A stretch of 64,000 bases of DNA from Chlorokybus atmophyticus. Taxonomy: Eukaryota; Streptophyta; Chlorokybophyceae; Chlorokybales; Chlorokybaceae. Made by a program: the position numbers and the translations under genes. How positions within the stretch are numbered: the first letter of the stretch is position 1; every line of letters begins with the position of its first letter. The stretch is from contig RHPI01000008.1 of the NCBI GenBank assembly GCA_009103225.1, forward strand, positions 300,015 to 364,014, read 5' to 3'. Shown here piece after piece: positions 35,992-46,120 of the stretch. The notes beneath the pieces are model-generated. The model did not search any database and had not been told where the DNA came from. It saw only the letters and a list, made by a program, of their open reading frames with translations.

Positions 35992-38482
35992 TCAGGTCAG
36001 AAGGGCGTTTGTGGCCACGGTCTTTAGCGAATGCAAATGCATTAGAGGCCAGTTGGCTGCAAATTGCAGCATACGGAGGTGGCAGGGAGTAGGAGAATGT
36101 ACAAGGTGGGAAAGGGGGGAGCGGTGGCATCAAAGCTGCTGCACATGGTGGCTGCCAGCTGTGCTTGTCGGCTATCTGAGGTGAGCGGGACACCACAGAC
36201 ACCATGGCTGCCCTCTATGCCAACTGTCAGCAAACGGCGTCTGGCAACTACTGCCCCTGCACGAAATTGGACGTGGTTTAACAAGAGGACTGGCTACGGC
36301 AGCCAAGACTAAACTGCACTGGGTCGCAAGACTAAACTAGGATGCAACAAGACTGCCATCGAATGGTAATGAAGGTCATAGTATGGGCAACCAGCCACTG
36401 ATATGGGTGATTACAAGCTCGTCACACTCGCTTAACAAGTTGTAACTTGTTGACAACAGTGCTGCTTAAGCGCCGTAAGGACACCCAGCAACAAGCGTCA
36501 CCCTCAGCAAGCTTCAACCCCAGCCACGACTCGATGTTCCAACATACTGTGGCCGTTCCGAGCATGACTTGCTTCTAACCAAGCCTTGGACGATGGCAGC
36601 AAACTGACACTTAACCGACAAAAACTGGTTCGGTGCAACAGGTATGCCGTATTGAGCAACCTTTACATTGTAGCAACGATCGCTACGCTGAACCCAAAAA
36701 GCTGCTTGATGGCACAAAACAAACTCCGAGGAGCCAACTGCGCTAGCACATGTGGCCACCAGAACAACAAGTTCGAGGACTAGCACAGCGCACAACCCCT
36801 CCTAACTTTACTGGCGAAACCTGCACAATTGCCACATACTAGTAGTTCTGCTGATGGACATCATCCAGCCACTCCTGACCTATACAAAGACCAAGAACGA
36901 GCCAGCAACCCCTCAAGAAGGTAGGCAGGCGCAACAGCAGCTACTTCATAGATGACATGTCTGCTCAACAGCTAGCTTCACCAGCGGATACACAGATTGC
37001 CAAACGCATGCCCCTGCTGTGCTGAGCCTGTACGAGTGCCATTGGCAGCGTCCTTAAAATATGTGAGCTCCGCAAGTCTACCTCGGCAGGTCGCCTCAGC
37101 AAAGCAGACAACACCGTAGCGGACGAACCGGCAGCATCTCCACACCAGCCACGGCCAGCAAGCCCGCCACCTGCGACCCTCCACGCCACCCTTAGGCCAC
37201 GACCCACGCTGCCCACCTTCCCGCTCTCAGCGCCACCTCGGCCTGCCCCGCCGCCAACGCTCCCCGCCGCCGCTGCGGCGCGGACGCAGCTGAAAGCTTG
37301 CTGCACGCGTTAACTACGCTTAGGGCAACACATTCTAACGGCGAAGCCTCCTTCGTGGCGCTCGCCTGCAACAACCGTTAAAGCGGCCACGGCCTTCCTC
37401 TGCAATCCCGTCGCACATCTAAAGAACGCGAAGTTTGGCGCGTCGTTACTCGCGGCGGACTAATTTGCGTACCCATACAGGTAACGTCTGTTACGTTAGG
37501 TACTTTTGAAGCGCTAACGTTGTGGAGCTTAGAGGCATGCGCGCCACGTGGTACGTGTGATGATCGCATCCCCTACTGTGCGCGGCGGCGTTTTCCCCTG
37601 CCGTTAGGGACGAAGGAGCCATATTTGCCTCCTCTGCCCGGTTAGGGCTCGTCTGGATGAGCGATTGCTGACGTCGGAAGCAACGCAGTTGTATCAATGC
37701 GGCGACGCGCATAAATCCGACGTGGATTGCATCGACATCATCTATGCATGGCATTGCTAGCAATCACAAGCAATCCACGCACCCGGTGATTCATTGCGAG
37801 GTGAAGCTCTTGTAACCGTAACCGTCACTGTGTCGCCTGATTGAAACCGTAAACGGCGATGTGGGCACCTGCAACCCAGTTAACGAGCAGTTGCAGATGT
37901 CACAATGATGATCTGCTTGCAGGCCGTCCATCGAGTGTCAATAAGTTGATGTTTGTCAAATGCGCTGCTTCAAGTCAACCTTTTGGTGCAGAGTTTGATT
38001 GGACACGCGCTCTGCGGTGAGCAGGCAGCAACGGTTAGGATTGTATTCGGTCGCGACCAGGATACATGTATACAGTATACACTCGACGCCAGAGACCTTG
38101 TGGTATGGCAGATTGCAGCAACTGGACAGCTGCGATGTCTTCTCGATACGTAGTATTGCCGTGATCGACTTGAGCAAGCGGCTGATCGGCAGGCGTGTTC
38201 GTTCGAGGATCACCTGTGTTTGTCGGCGTATTGCAAGCTCTGTCGACGACCATACGGTAGTCAATCAGCAGTGTTCTCAGTCTCGACAGAGTTGAGCGGT
38301 GACAGTTTTCTTTTATTGGCTATGTCGCTCACGCGTGCACATTTCGATACGCGTGAAATGTTTGTCGTCGACATTGCTGATCGGCAGCGTATATCGGTGT
38401 TTGTCAACGGTGTTGAGTTTGAATTGAAACTTGTAATTGGGGTGGGTGGGTTGATGCAGGACGAAGTGGTGTCGTTGTTTGT
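35992..38482. other. Intergenic, includes GC-rich patch
   Basis: This holds the promoter and possible first exon of the ASG1-like gene (-) and the 5' region of the gene at 38483 (+). A GC-rich patch at about 37,100-37,300 gives Gly/Ala/Arg-rich open frames on the minus strand but no recognisable domain. A frame ending at about 38,513 (+) (VVDIADRQRISVFVNGVEF) overlaps the next gene in another phase and may be an upstream ORF. Confidence 0.4.
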
Positions 38483-39217
38483 ATGGCGGCGGCGGCGGCG
38501 GCGGCGGCGGTGATGGCGGATGAGGGCTCTGTAGCACTGCTATATGAGGAGCAATGTCAGAAGTTGGAGGCTATACAGGTAGCGAGGCCTTTATGCAACA
38601 ATAACCAGCGTGATTATGCTAAGCGCCGGCGGGTTGAAAACAAGTATCATGTTAACCAGTTGAAGGAAGAGTGTGGGTTGACGAGGACTCGTTTGAACCC
38701 TACTGGTGTCTTCTTGTATGCGGTAACGTGTGGTAAGATCTGGAGATGGGAGGGCGATAACTTGGTGCTGGTGAAGGTGAGTGGGTTTGTGTACGTATAT
38801 GCTATGAAACTGAATGCGTGCTTTGCAGTGTAGGTGGTTGATTACATGGCATGTGCAGGAGGCTGATCAACTGGCTGCATTGTCCCCAGCTGGCCATCAT
38901 AACCAGGTAGGGTGTACAGACGCTGTGTGTGCATGCAGGCTCATTATATGTGCATGATCATGCTGATACTTGTGTGCCTATAGAAAGGAGAGCTGAAACA
39001 GCTAAACTCCGAGGGTGAAGATGTCGAGAACCAGGAGAACACTCAGCCGGGCTCTTCTCAGCCGCGCAAGAGGCAGAAGTCGCATCAGCTTGGTCTGCAG
39101 CAGCAGGTGCCATCTGCGCATGCATTGCATCAGCAACCGTCCGCGAACACGTGTGGACCGTTATGGCAAAAGTGTGCGGATGGGGCCAATCCTGTCGCGG
39201 ATGGCGGCTGCTGCTAA
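38483..39217 (+). CDS. Unknown small nuclear-type protein (3 exons)
   Basis: Exons 38483-38776, 38859-38906 and 38984-39217 (TAA) join in phase 0 at clean AAG/GTGAG, CAG/GTAGG and TAG/AAA borders, giving 191 residues. The start is the ATG within a CGG repeat, so the protein begins with an Ala tract (MAAAAAAAAVMADE). A moderately ordered basic middle (YAKRRRVENKYHVNQLKEEC, FLYAVTCGKIWRWEGDNLVL) is followed by a Gln/Glu-rich tail with a basic cluster, QPRKRQK, that could serve as a nuclear signal. No family was recognised. The consistent splicing supports a real gene. Confidence 0.6.
38484..38512 (+). repeat. CGG trinucleotide repeat
   Basis: About eight GGC/CGG units. They encode poly-Ala in the frame of the 38483 gene and poly-Arg in the overlapping upstream frame that stops just after it. 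Confidence 0.9.
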
Positions 39218-39895
39218 AAACGTGCCAAGGACGCCCAGGACACCACTTGGGACACTGCCAGGTGGGCGGTTTGGCAGTTGAGTTGAAGTGGTTTCTTCGG
39301 CACAACAGACCTTAGCCAATGGTAGTGCTGATAAGGCTGTAAGACTGGTAGTGGTCGCTGCTAGCGTGCTATGATATGCAATAATACACTAAATAAGAAG
39401 AGCCTGTGGTGGATGTGTCGGCTTTGATGCGCATGGTCTTGTGTATTCAGATACAATGGGGACTGCAAGAGTGCATGCAGACAAGGCGTATAGGCAGACA
39501 AGTGTGTTCAGCCAATTGGAGATACATGATGCATGGCTATGTGATGCTTAGGAGGATAAGTTCAACACACTGCATGATTTGGGTGGGCAAGTGAATCGCT
39601 TCATCGATCATGCAGTTGAATAAGTTGTGCAGTGGTTTGAGGAATGCTGTGGTCCATACACTGTCCATGTTCGTGGTCGTGGCCAAATGCACTAGCATCT
39701 ATCACGGTGTTGCCAGGATACTGCATGTACATACAATGCGTGTGGCATATGCTCATGCACAGCGACCATCCCACAATCATACCACTCACATTTCACACTA
39801 CCACGTAGTTCACCACCGGGCTACTCTACCAAATCTACCTAATAATGCTAACACCCCGATAGTATGGTGATGGGTGTGCTCAGTGTGTCAAATCT
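39218..39895. other. Intergenic
   Basis: No gene recognised. It contains copy B of the dispersed 33-nt repeat at 39725-39757. Any first exon of the coiled-coil gene that follows must lie here, but no convincing ATG and donor pair was found. Confidence 0.4.
39725..39757. repeat. Dispersed 33-nt repeat, copy B
   Basis: Same orientation and one mismatch relative to 22621-22653. It sits a short distance upstream of the element-like cluster. Confidence 0.8.
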
Positions 39896-40915
39896 GTGTT
39901 ATATGTTGGCACGCAGTGTCTCAGGCTGCAAGTACAAAGGCTGACAACGCAGCCGAGCCAAGTGTCCAAGGAGCGAGACAGTCAGGCTGTGGAGATGGAA
40001 GGGTTGCGGGCGGCTACTAGCCGCCCGCATAGTATGCGTAATCTGGAGTTGGCGGGACGCATAGGCCAATCCCAAGCGCTGCTGGACGCTAGACAAGAGG
40101 TTCAGCACTTGCGCAAAAAGTGTGAGGTGAGCACTTAATGAAGACTCCTCCTGCAACCTCTCAACCTGGGGTGTCTCTGTGGTGTGGGACTGCACTCTCA
40201 TGCTGTGGTTGGCCGTGTCAGGTAGCACAGTGCAAGATCGTGCGTCACCTCTTGAAAGAGCAGCGGCGGTGTGAGGAGTCTGCACGCGCACGCCAAGAAC
40301 AGGAGGACGAGTTAGATGAGTTGCAACAACATGCTGAGGTGTTGCTTGTACTGATGTGTAGTTGCACCTGGCGGTCCGGTGGGTCGATTGAGGAGTCTGC
40401 ACGCGCACCCCAGGAACAGGAGGACGAATTAGATGAGTTGCAACAACATGCTGAGGTGTTGCTTGTACTGATGTGTAGTTGCACCTGGCGATCAGGTGGG
40501 TCGATTGGGCACTCTGCTGACAGTGTCCCTTCAGGTTTTGGAGACAAGGGTGCGCGAGGAGGCAGAAGTCGGTAACGGCGAAAGGCGTCGCAGGCTCAAG
40601 GCTGAGAGGGACCTGGAAGGGTACCGCAGCAAGCTGGTGGAGTTGGAAGACGTCATTGCCGGTCTAAGGGAGATAGTACGCACTAGCACATCGGTGCGAC
40701 AAACACAGCACGATGAGCGGGTTGCTGAAGAGGTGCGGCAGCTCTTTGCAGCAGAAGTGACTAGTGTGGCGACTAAGGACTGCGTGGAGCCGTTGGCATG
40801 TACCGTTCGGGAAGTTGCTCAGCAACTTTTGCAGAGAGATGCTGTTGTTTTCCTCACGGCAGTAGCTGCCAAGTACAGCATTACGCCGGCGCGCTATCTG
40901 CTGCGAGCTGTTTAG
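39896..40915 (+). CDS. Coiled-coil protein (3 visible exons, 5' end unresolved)
   Basis: Exons of about 39917-40132, 40221-40338 (or 40455) and 40535-40915 (TAG) splice in phase 0. They give a continuous charged coiled coil: SQVSKERDSQAVEMEGL, LDARQEVQHLRKKCE, RARQEQEDELDELQQHAE, then VLETRVREEAE, RRRLKAERDLEGYRSKLVEL. The C-terminal part (DAVVFLTAVAAKYSITPARY) is less helical and may be a small domain. The first visible exon lacks an ATG, so the gene starts further left. A 117-bp in-frame tandem duplication copies the end of the middle exon together with its splice donor, offering two alternative donors. No family was recognised. It precedes the element-like cluster on the same strand, but a functional link is unproven. 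Confidence 0.55.
40273..40506 (+). repeat. 117-bp tandem duplication spanning an exon end and its 5' splice site
   Basis: Copies start GAGGAGTCTGCACGCGCA(C) at 40273 and 40390 and run through TTGCACCTGGCG and GGTGGGTCGATTG. They differ at only a few positions. The period is 39 codons and both copies stay open, so the second can be translated or removed with the intron. Confidence 0.9.
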
Positions 40916-41035
40916 CAACGCTTGCCTGGTGCAGTGGTTGTTGTGACTTGTGCCAGGCAGCAGGGAACTTCAATGATCGGCGCCTGAGCGGACCCACTGT
41001 CATGCCTCCTGCGTTATGGCACACGCGATACCGAG

Positions 41036-43199
41036 TTGCCTGTCAGTGCACAGGCCACGCGTGCGGGCACCAGTGTACGTGATGCGGACACTCTGCCAGA
41101 TGGCGTGCTGCGTACGCTCTCACGGCTCATGGAGAATGAACGGCAACGTCAGGTTGAGCGCAACAAGTCGGACCCTGACCTGAGTTTAGTGGACTCAAAG
41201 GAGAAGTGGGATGCCTTCAGCGAGCAGCTGTGCAGAGTCTTCGGGGCCCTGACTGGATACAGTGCATTGGAGCGACTGAGAACACCTGGACGGAGACATG
41301 CATCAGCGCTCACCATACTCCGTAACAAGACACTGCTTTTTATGCACACAGCGTTATATGCGCGCAGCAAGTTTGCATACTCGCCACTGCACTTGGTGGT
41401 CACTGATGAGGTGGACATGCACTCGCAAGGCAACAAGCTGATTCAAACACTCAACCGTCTGGGGGTGTCTGTCAGTCGTGGTCACATTGACCAACACATC
41501 CATACTCGTGCACTGCACAGTCTCCACACCGTCAGTTGGATTCGTCCCAAGCCAGGCGTGCACGTCTTGGCGTCCATAGACAACCTTGACATCAGGGCAA
41601 GACACCAGGCACGCTACAAGGGCAGGCAGGGAGGAGACATCCACGCAACCTCAACTCAACTCACATCCACTATGGGACGTGTTGCACTCCCACCGTTGAT
41701 TCTGCAGGTGAGAGATTGACAATTACTATCTGAATCACCTGTGTCACAAGCACTATAGTCTTGTGCATGTTTTGCTGACGCTGTGCTTGCTACCATGGCA
41801 GCCATCGAGGAACAGAACTATGGCAGAATCGATGGTTCAACAACCAACGGTGGACCCGATGCCGACACAGGCTCCGTTGCCGCGTGCGCCGAGTGTCATT
41901 CGAGCGACCCCATACTCCACTTAAAACATGAAGAGACGTCCGTGGATGACCAGGGAGGCCCAAGCTGCGCTGCCCACGCTGAAGGAGGATTGGGCTCGTT
42001 ACTTGCAGATATCCACTGGAGAGACAATAGTAGTGGCCAATGACATAGAATACCTGCCAGTCCTGCCATTCTGCCCCAACAACATTGACAATCTCAAGCA
42101 CGCACTGCTCCACCTGCGTGCCAAGGTGGGCATTATCAATGACAGCAGCAAGATATGTGTGACCGGTGACCAGAAGACGTTTTTGTTGATGCATTCCCTC
42201 AAGATTGCAGAGCCGAAATACTGGGATTGGGTTACGCCCTTGCCGGGAAATTTTCATGTCCTCATGAACATGCAGCCAGTGCTCATGAGATGGCATGGGA
42301 CGCTAGACTTGCGATGTCACTGGAAGCCGGATTCACGATTTCTACTGCGCGCAACCATCTGGCGGATGGCTCACACTGGAAAAAGATACATAACTGGCTA
42401 TACAAGGTGAGGGAGGCCCTGTACAGACATATGTACAAACTGTGGGTGGCGAGTGCGAGCGAAGAAGTGCTCAGCATGTGTCGCGCTGACCAAGAAGAGC
42501 ATGGGGTGATGTCGTGCAAGTCTGCCACATTCTTCCGCAAATGGTGTACAGAACAGGCAAAGACTAACCACTTGGCAGTTCTGGTGGAACTTCGTCAATC
42601 GGGACATGCTCAATTATCTCGGCCTCTTCTGCTCTGTGCGCCAGAAGATATGGCACCTGCGAATGGCCACATGGAAGGGGCTTGGTCCTCTGCCGTTTGC
42701 GTGGGACCGCTACCATTATCAGAAGGTTATGACTCTGCATCTGGGGGACTTGCAGGTCATTCCTCGGGACTTGCGCGAGATGCTGGCATCAGGTGGCTTT
42801 GCACTTAGTCTTACCGGTGCTGCTGGTCGCATGGTGGCACTCGACAAAGCTCACGAGTCCATGATCAACAGAGATATGAAGATGTCAATTTGCCGCCCTA
42901 TACAGAAGCAGCTGCGACAGAAATCAATGTATCTAGGCGAGCGTAGCCAATCGCACAAGCAGCTGCAGCAGCAGCTGCTGCTGAGCAACACATTGCTCAA
43001 CAACGAGTTGGACGATGACGCTGACGATGACCACGAGAGGGTACTGCGCAGCCTCGCCAAGGATGCGGCAAGGTACGGCAGCGATCTGCAGCACATGGCA
43101 GACTTTTTGCTAAACACTCAAGCGTTGGCCCGCCCTCACCAATTAAAGTTGACTTACCTTACATCAGGGGCGCCTGCAACGCCATTATCAAGTCGGTAG
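41036..43199 (+). pseudogene. Decayed DUF6589-like mobile-element protein
   Basis: Pieces of one large protein are spread over several frames: WDAFSEQLCRVFGALTGY, HLVVTDEVDMHSQGNKLIQT, HVLASIDNLDIRARHQARYK (to 41,708); after a GT-AG intron (about 41,709-41,804), RRPWMTREAQ, KICVTGDQKTFLLMHSLK and LPGNFHVLMNMQPVLM; then HLADGSHWKKIHNWLYKVRE; then FWWNFVNRDMLNYLGLFCSV, FAWDRYHYQKVMTLHLGDLQ and DKAHESMINRDMKMSICRP, ending at TAG 43197. From memory this resembles the large multicopy DUF6589-like proteins of cnidarians, fungi and algae, which behave like mobile-element genes. One in-frame TAA (near 41,920) and frame changes near 42,295 and 42,575 show decay, unless very short introns are present. 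Enzymatic activity is unknown. Confidence 0.6.
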
Positions 43200-43274
43200 T
43201 AAGTCCATGAAGTCCTTTGTGGAGGTTGAGATCTGCAGAGAAGCTCCACCGTGCAAGTTAGTCGGCGGTTCAAC

Positions 43275-45209
43275 TTGAAGACAATGGCGCCAGCAAAAAA
43301 ACGCATCACTAATCAAGCGACAGTGCTCAAACAGTATCGACAGGAAATGCTTGTGGCCAAGCGCCTAGCAGCAATCGGCGCTGACAAATCTGAAGTAACA
43401 GCCAGATACTGCGAACACCCTTGGGCTCTCTTTTAAAGAGTTGACTGGCAAGATGCGGTCCGGAGAAAAGTCCAAGTTCCTGTCGGAAGTCGCATCACTC
43501 GATGCACCGTGCTTGAGCCGGCTCCTCCACCAGAGGTTGACTGCTTCATCTTAGAGGGCATGTTTCTGATCAACAAGGAATGCCAAATGACAGAAGGAAC
43601 AATTAAGGATTACATATTGCAGCTCATGCGTACCTCGGTCTTCAGTCGTTTGGCCAACCCAACTGTGCGCAGCGTCCATGTGGTGTTCGATACTCTTAGG
43701 CTGCAGAGTGGCGTCAAGTCGTCGCTGCAGCGCTCGCGCGACGGCGTGGCTTCCTCGTCAGGAGGCAGGTTGACTTTGGAGACAGAGCTGCCGCGATCAT
43801 AGCGTGATGTGTTAAGAGACCGCAGTCTCAAGCGATCATTATGTGAACTTATTACGGAGCACATGCCAGCCATGCTTTAAGATCACTTGCGGATCGACAA
43901 AGAGGTTGTTTTCGCTGGGGGTTCTGACAGCATTGTGTTCAGTGACCTCGCAAAAGTTGTTGCACGCAACAACCAATTATCTGTCTACTATGTAACGGAT
44001 TATAGCTGCAACCAAAGTAAGGCAGACTCTAGGGTGTGGGTGCATGCCCACTGCGCACCCTACAACAACATCCTCATATACTCACCGGATACGGATGTCA
44101 CAATGATCGGTGTGGCAGTAATTGGGAGCTGGGGTACGTCTCTGAAGGAGGTATGTGTGCAGTTGGCCCAGCACTCCAGTGGGTCCACTCGTCCACCATT
44201 CATCAACCTGAACACCTTGTGGGAACATGTCAGCTGCATGCATCAAGTCGCCAGCATGCGCGTTGGCCGCAGGGTGGCTGCTGCTTGTATATGCTGCCAC
44301 GGGCAGCGACTACGCTTCGTTCATTGGTGGGATCTCCAAGCAGTTCATATGGCGGACTGTCATGGCTAAGCACGCCGACTTCAATACTGGCGACGTAAGT
44401 GAAGTGGCGCACCAGACGTGCTTTGCAGTGTTGCGCTTGCTGGGCTGTGCATATTTTGAGAAGTATCGCTATTGGTTTGACAGCGGCACGCCAGCATCCT
44501 TGTTCTACGAGCTCCATAAACCTGACGCCACAACAAGTGATAAGGTATATTTGAGCAACTGGTTGGAAGCCATCCACAATACAGTGTGGAAGAAGACTGC
44601 AACACTGTTACGGCAGCCAGGGAGGCTGGGCGTAATACATAAGAATGAGAATAGTCATAAATCCCACCATGGTCTTTTATGGCTTAGATGGCCGGACCCT
44701 TGTCGTAACAAACACCAAGGGAAACGATGCCCACAGTGGATGCGCTATGGCTGCATGCAATGCGTGCAATATATGCCATGCAAATGTGGATGCAAAGCTG
44801 TGAGGCAAAAATGCACCTCCCTGACCTGGCTGAGTATGGTTTTGAGGAAGTGGACGGTGTGTGGACTGCACTTCAAGATCTCCCGAAGAACATGCAGGAG
44901 GCCAAGAGCAGGAGGCAGCTGATGAAAGGCTGTAGTTGCAAAACTGGCAGATGCATCAGCAAAAGATGCAAGTGCAGGAAAGCAGGACAAGCATGCACCG
45001 ACAGCTGTAGCTGTCTGGGGTGTGACAACCACAGCCCCCAGGAGCCATCCGGTGCACAAGATGCTGCACCATGTGCAAGTGCCACGCCAACCACTGCTGC
45101 ACCAGTTTTCGCACATGTGGATGTGGACATAGACTGGGACTTTAACGACTTTGATGACAGCAACAGCGACGTAGAAGACCTCATCAACATGAACATGGAT
45201 GACATTTGA
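43275..45209 (+). pseudogene. Decayed PIN/XPG-like nuclease with C-terminal CXC domain
   Basis: The reading starts at MAPAKKRITNQATVLKQYRQ. One frame then runs to about 44,230 through VDCFILEGMFLINKE, SVHVVFDTLRLQSG, a Lys/Arg-rich block, EVVFAGGSDSIVFSDLAKVV and NILIYSPDTDVTMIGVAVIG. After a frame change comes YAATGSDYASFIGGISKQF, and after another, ALWLHAMRAIYAMQMWMQSC and a Cys-rich tail (GCSCKTGRCISKRCKCRKAG, CTDSCSCLGC) ending in an acidic stretch. The SPDTDV and GSDY...GGISK motifs recall the acidic site and helix-turn-helix of FEN/XPG-type nucleases. The tail resembles tesmin/TSO1 CXC DNA-binding domains. Three in-frame stops (43434 TAA, 43800 TAG, 43878 TAA) interrupt it. Names are from memory. 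Confidence 0.6.
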
Positions 45210-45632
45210 CTGCGTCTGAAAGCATGTAATGGACCGATACGCTAGGCTCACAAAATTAGGGTTTACCTCGCTTTATTGGGGTTCAGCAATCGGAGAGGCG
45301 GCTCACCTTCCGCTGTTTCAGGGGCGCTGTGCAAATCTGGACCGTGCACTGTGTGGTCCCATCCTCCAATGGCGCCAACACTCACATGCATTGTCTGCCG
45401 TGCATACATCGTAAGCAACGGTCAGCGTCCTCGTCTATCCCGACACCCATCCCAGTGCTAGTCTTACCACCAGCGATTCGGCTTCACCGCAGCATGTTGG
45501 CACCACCACGCCGCGGGGCAGCACATCCTCGATTGCAGAGCCATTCGTCGCTGCAAAAATCCAGAGTTCTTCATATCAGAGTGCACCTGCAATGCCTGTC
45601 AGTGCTCTGCCTTCGAATGGAATGGGCAGCTC
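45210..45632. other. Short spacer, no gene recognised
   Basis: Small open frames on the plus strand have no recognisable motif. It separates the nuclease-CXC reading from the Tudor-like fragment. Confidence 0.4.
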
Positions 45633-46120
45633 ATGCGGTATATGCCATACTTGCGTCCCAGTTTCTCGCCGCAGGCACCTGACCGCCGACAAAAGCAGGA
45701 TATGAGAGGCAACAAGAGCTATGCACAGTGTCCTGCGTCGAGAGAGAGCAATGCGCAGCCATGCCAACTACCATGCTGCGGACGTGGAACGCACATTACG
45801 CAAGTTGGCAACATTGAGCATTCCCAGACCACACCGACGGCTGTCGGCACATTGGACACCCTTGCAACGCACCGCCGCCGTTGCAATGAGGGTGGTGTCG
45901 CGTTGATTGGCAGTGCTATCATGGTATACTGGCCAGCGGATTCAAAGTGGTACAGTGGCGCTGTGGCGTACAGCACTGACAGCGGTGGAACCACATAGTT
46001 GTTGTCGTACCTGTCATACCACCCATGCTGCCTGCAGTCACTGACATGCCGTCTTTGGCCGCCACTCTATCCGCTTTAAGGATGACGATGTGCAGCACCT
46101 AAAGCTAGCATTGCACAGTG
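45633..46120 (+). pseudogene. Tudor-like domain fragment, frame-broken
   Basis: IGSAIMVYWPADSKWYSGAV (near 45,907-45,970) has the usual first strands of a Tudor-type fold (W-P-x-D-x-x-W-Y-x-G). The matching final strand, HSIRFKDDDVQHLKLAL, lies at about 46,063-46,115 in the frame that runs on into the methyltransferase. About 90 bases with stops in every frame separate them, and no clean acceptor was found. The domain is therefore either split by an unusual intron or broken. If intact it would have been an N-terminal reader domain fused to the methyltransferase. Confidence 0.45.

Noticed and set aside
36965-37306. 113-codon Gly/Ala/Arg-rich minus-strand frame.
   Set aside because: Explained by local GC richness; no domain, no clear splice sites.
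43275-44369. All in-frame stops in the nuclease-CXC and DUF6589-like readings are TAA or TAG, at places where Gln would fit, suggesting a UAA/UAG = Gln code as in some ulvophyte algae.
   Set aside because: Seven host genes rebuilt across dozens of exons contain many Gln codons and none is TAA or TAG, and several of these genes end in TAA or TAG. In the chromovirus the same stops also replace Trp, which a Gln code cannot explain. Decay by C-to-T change is simpler.
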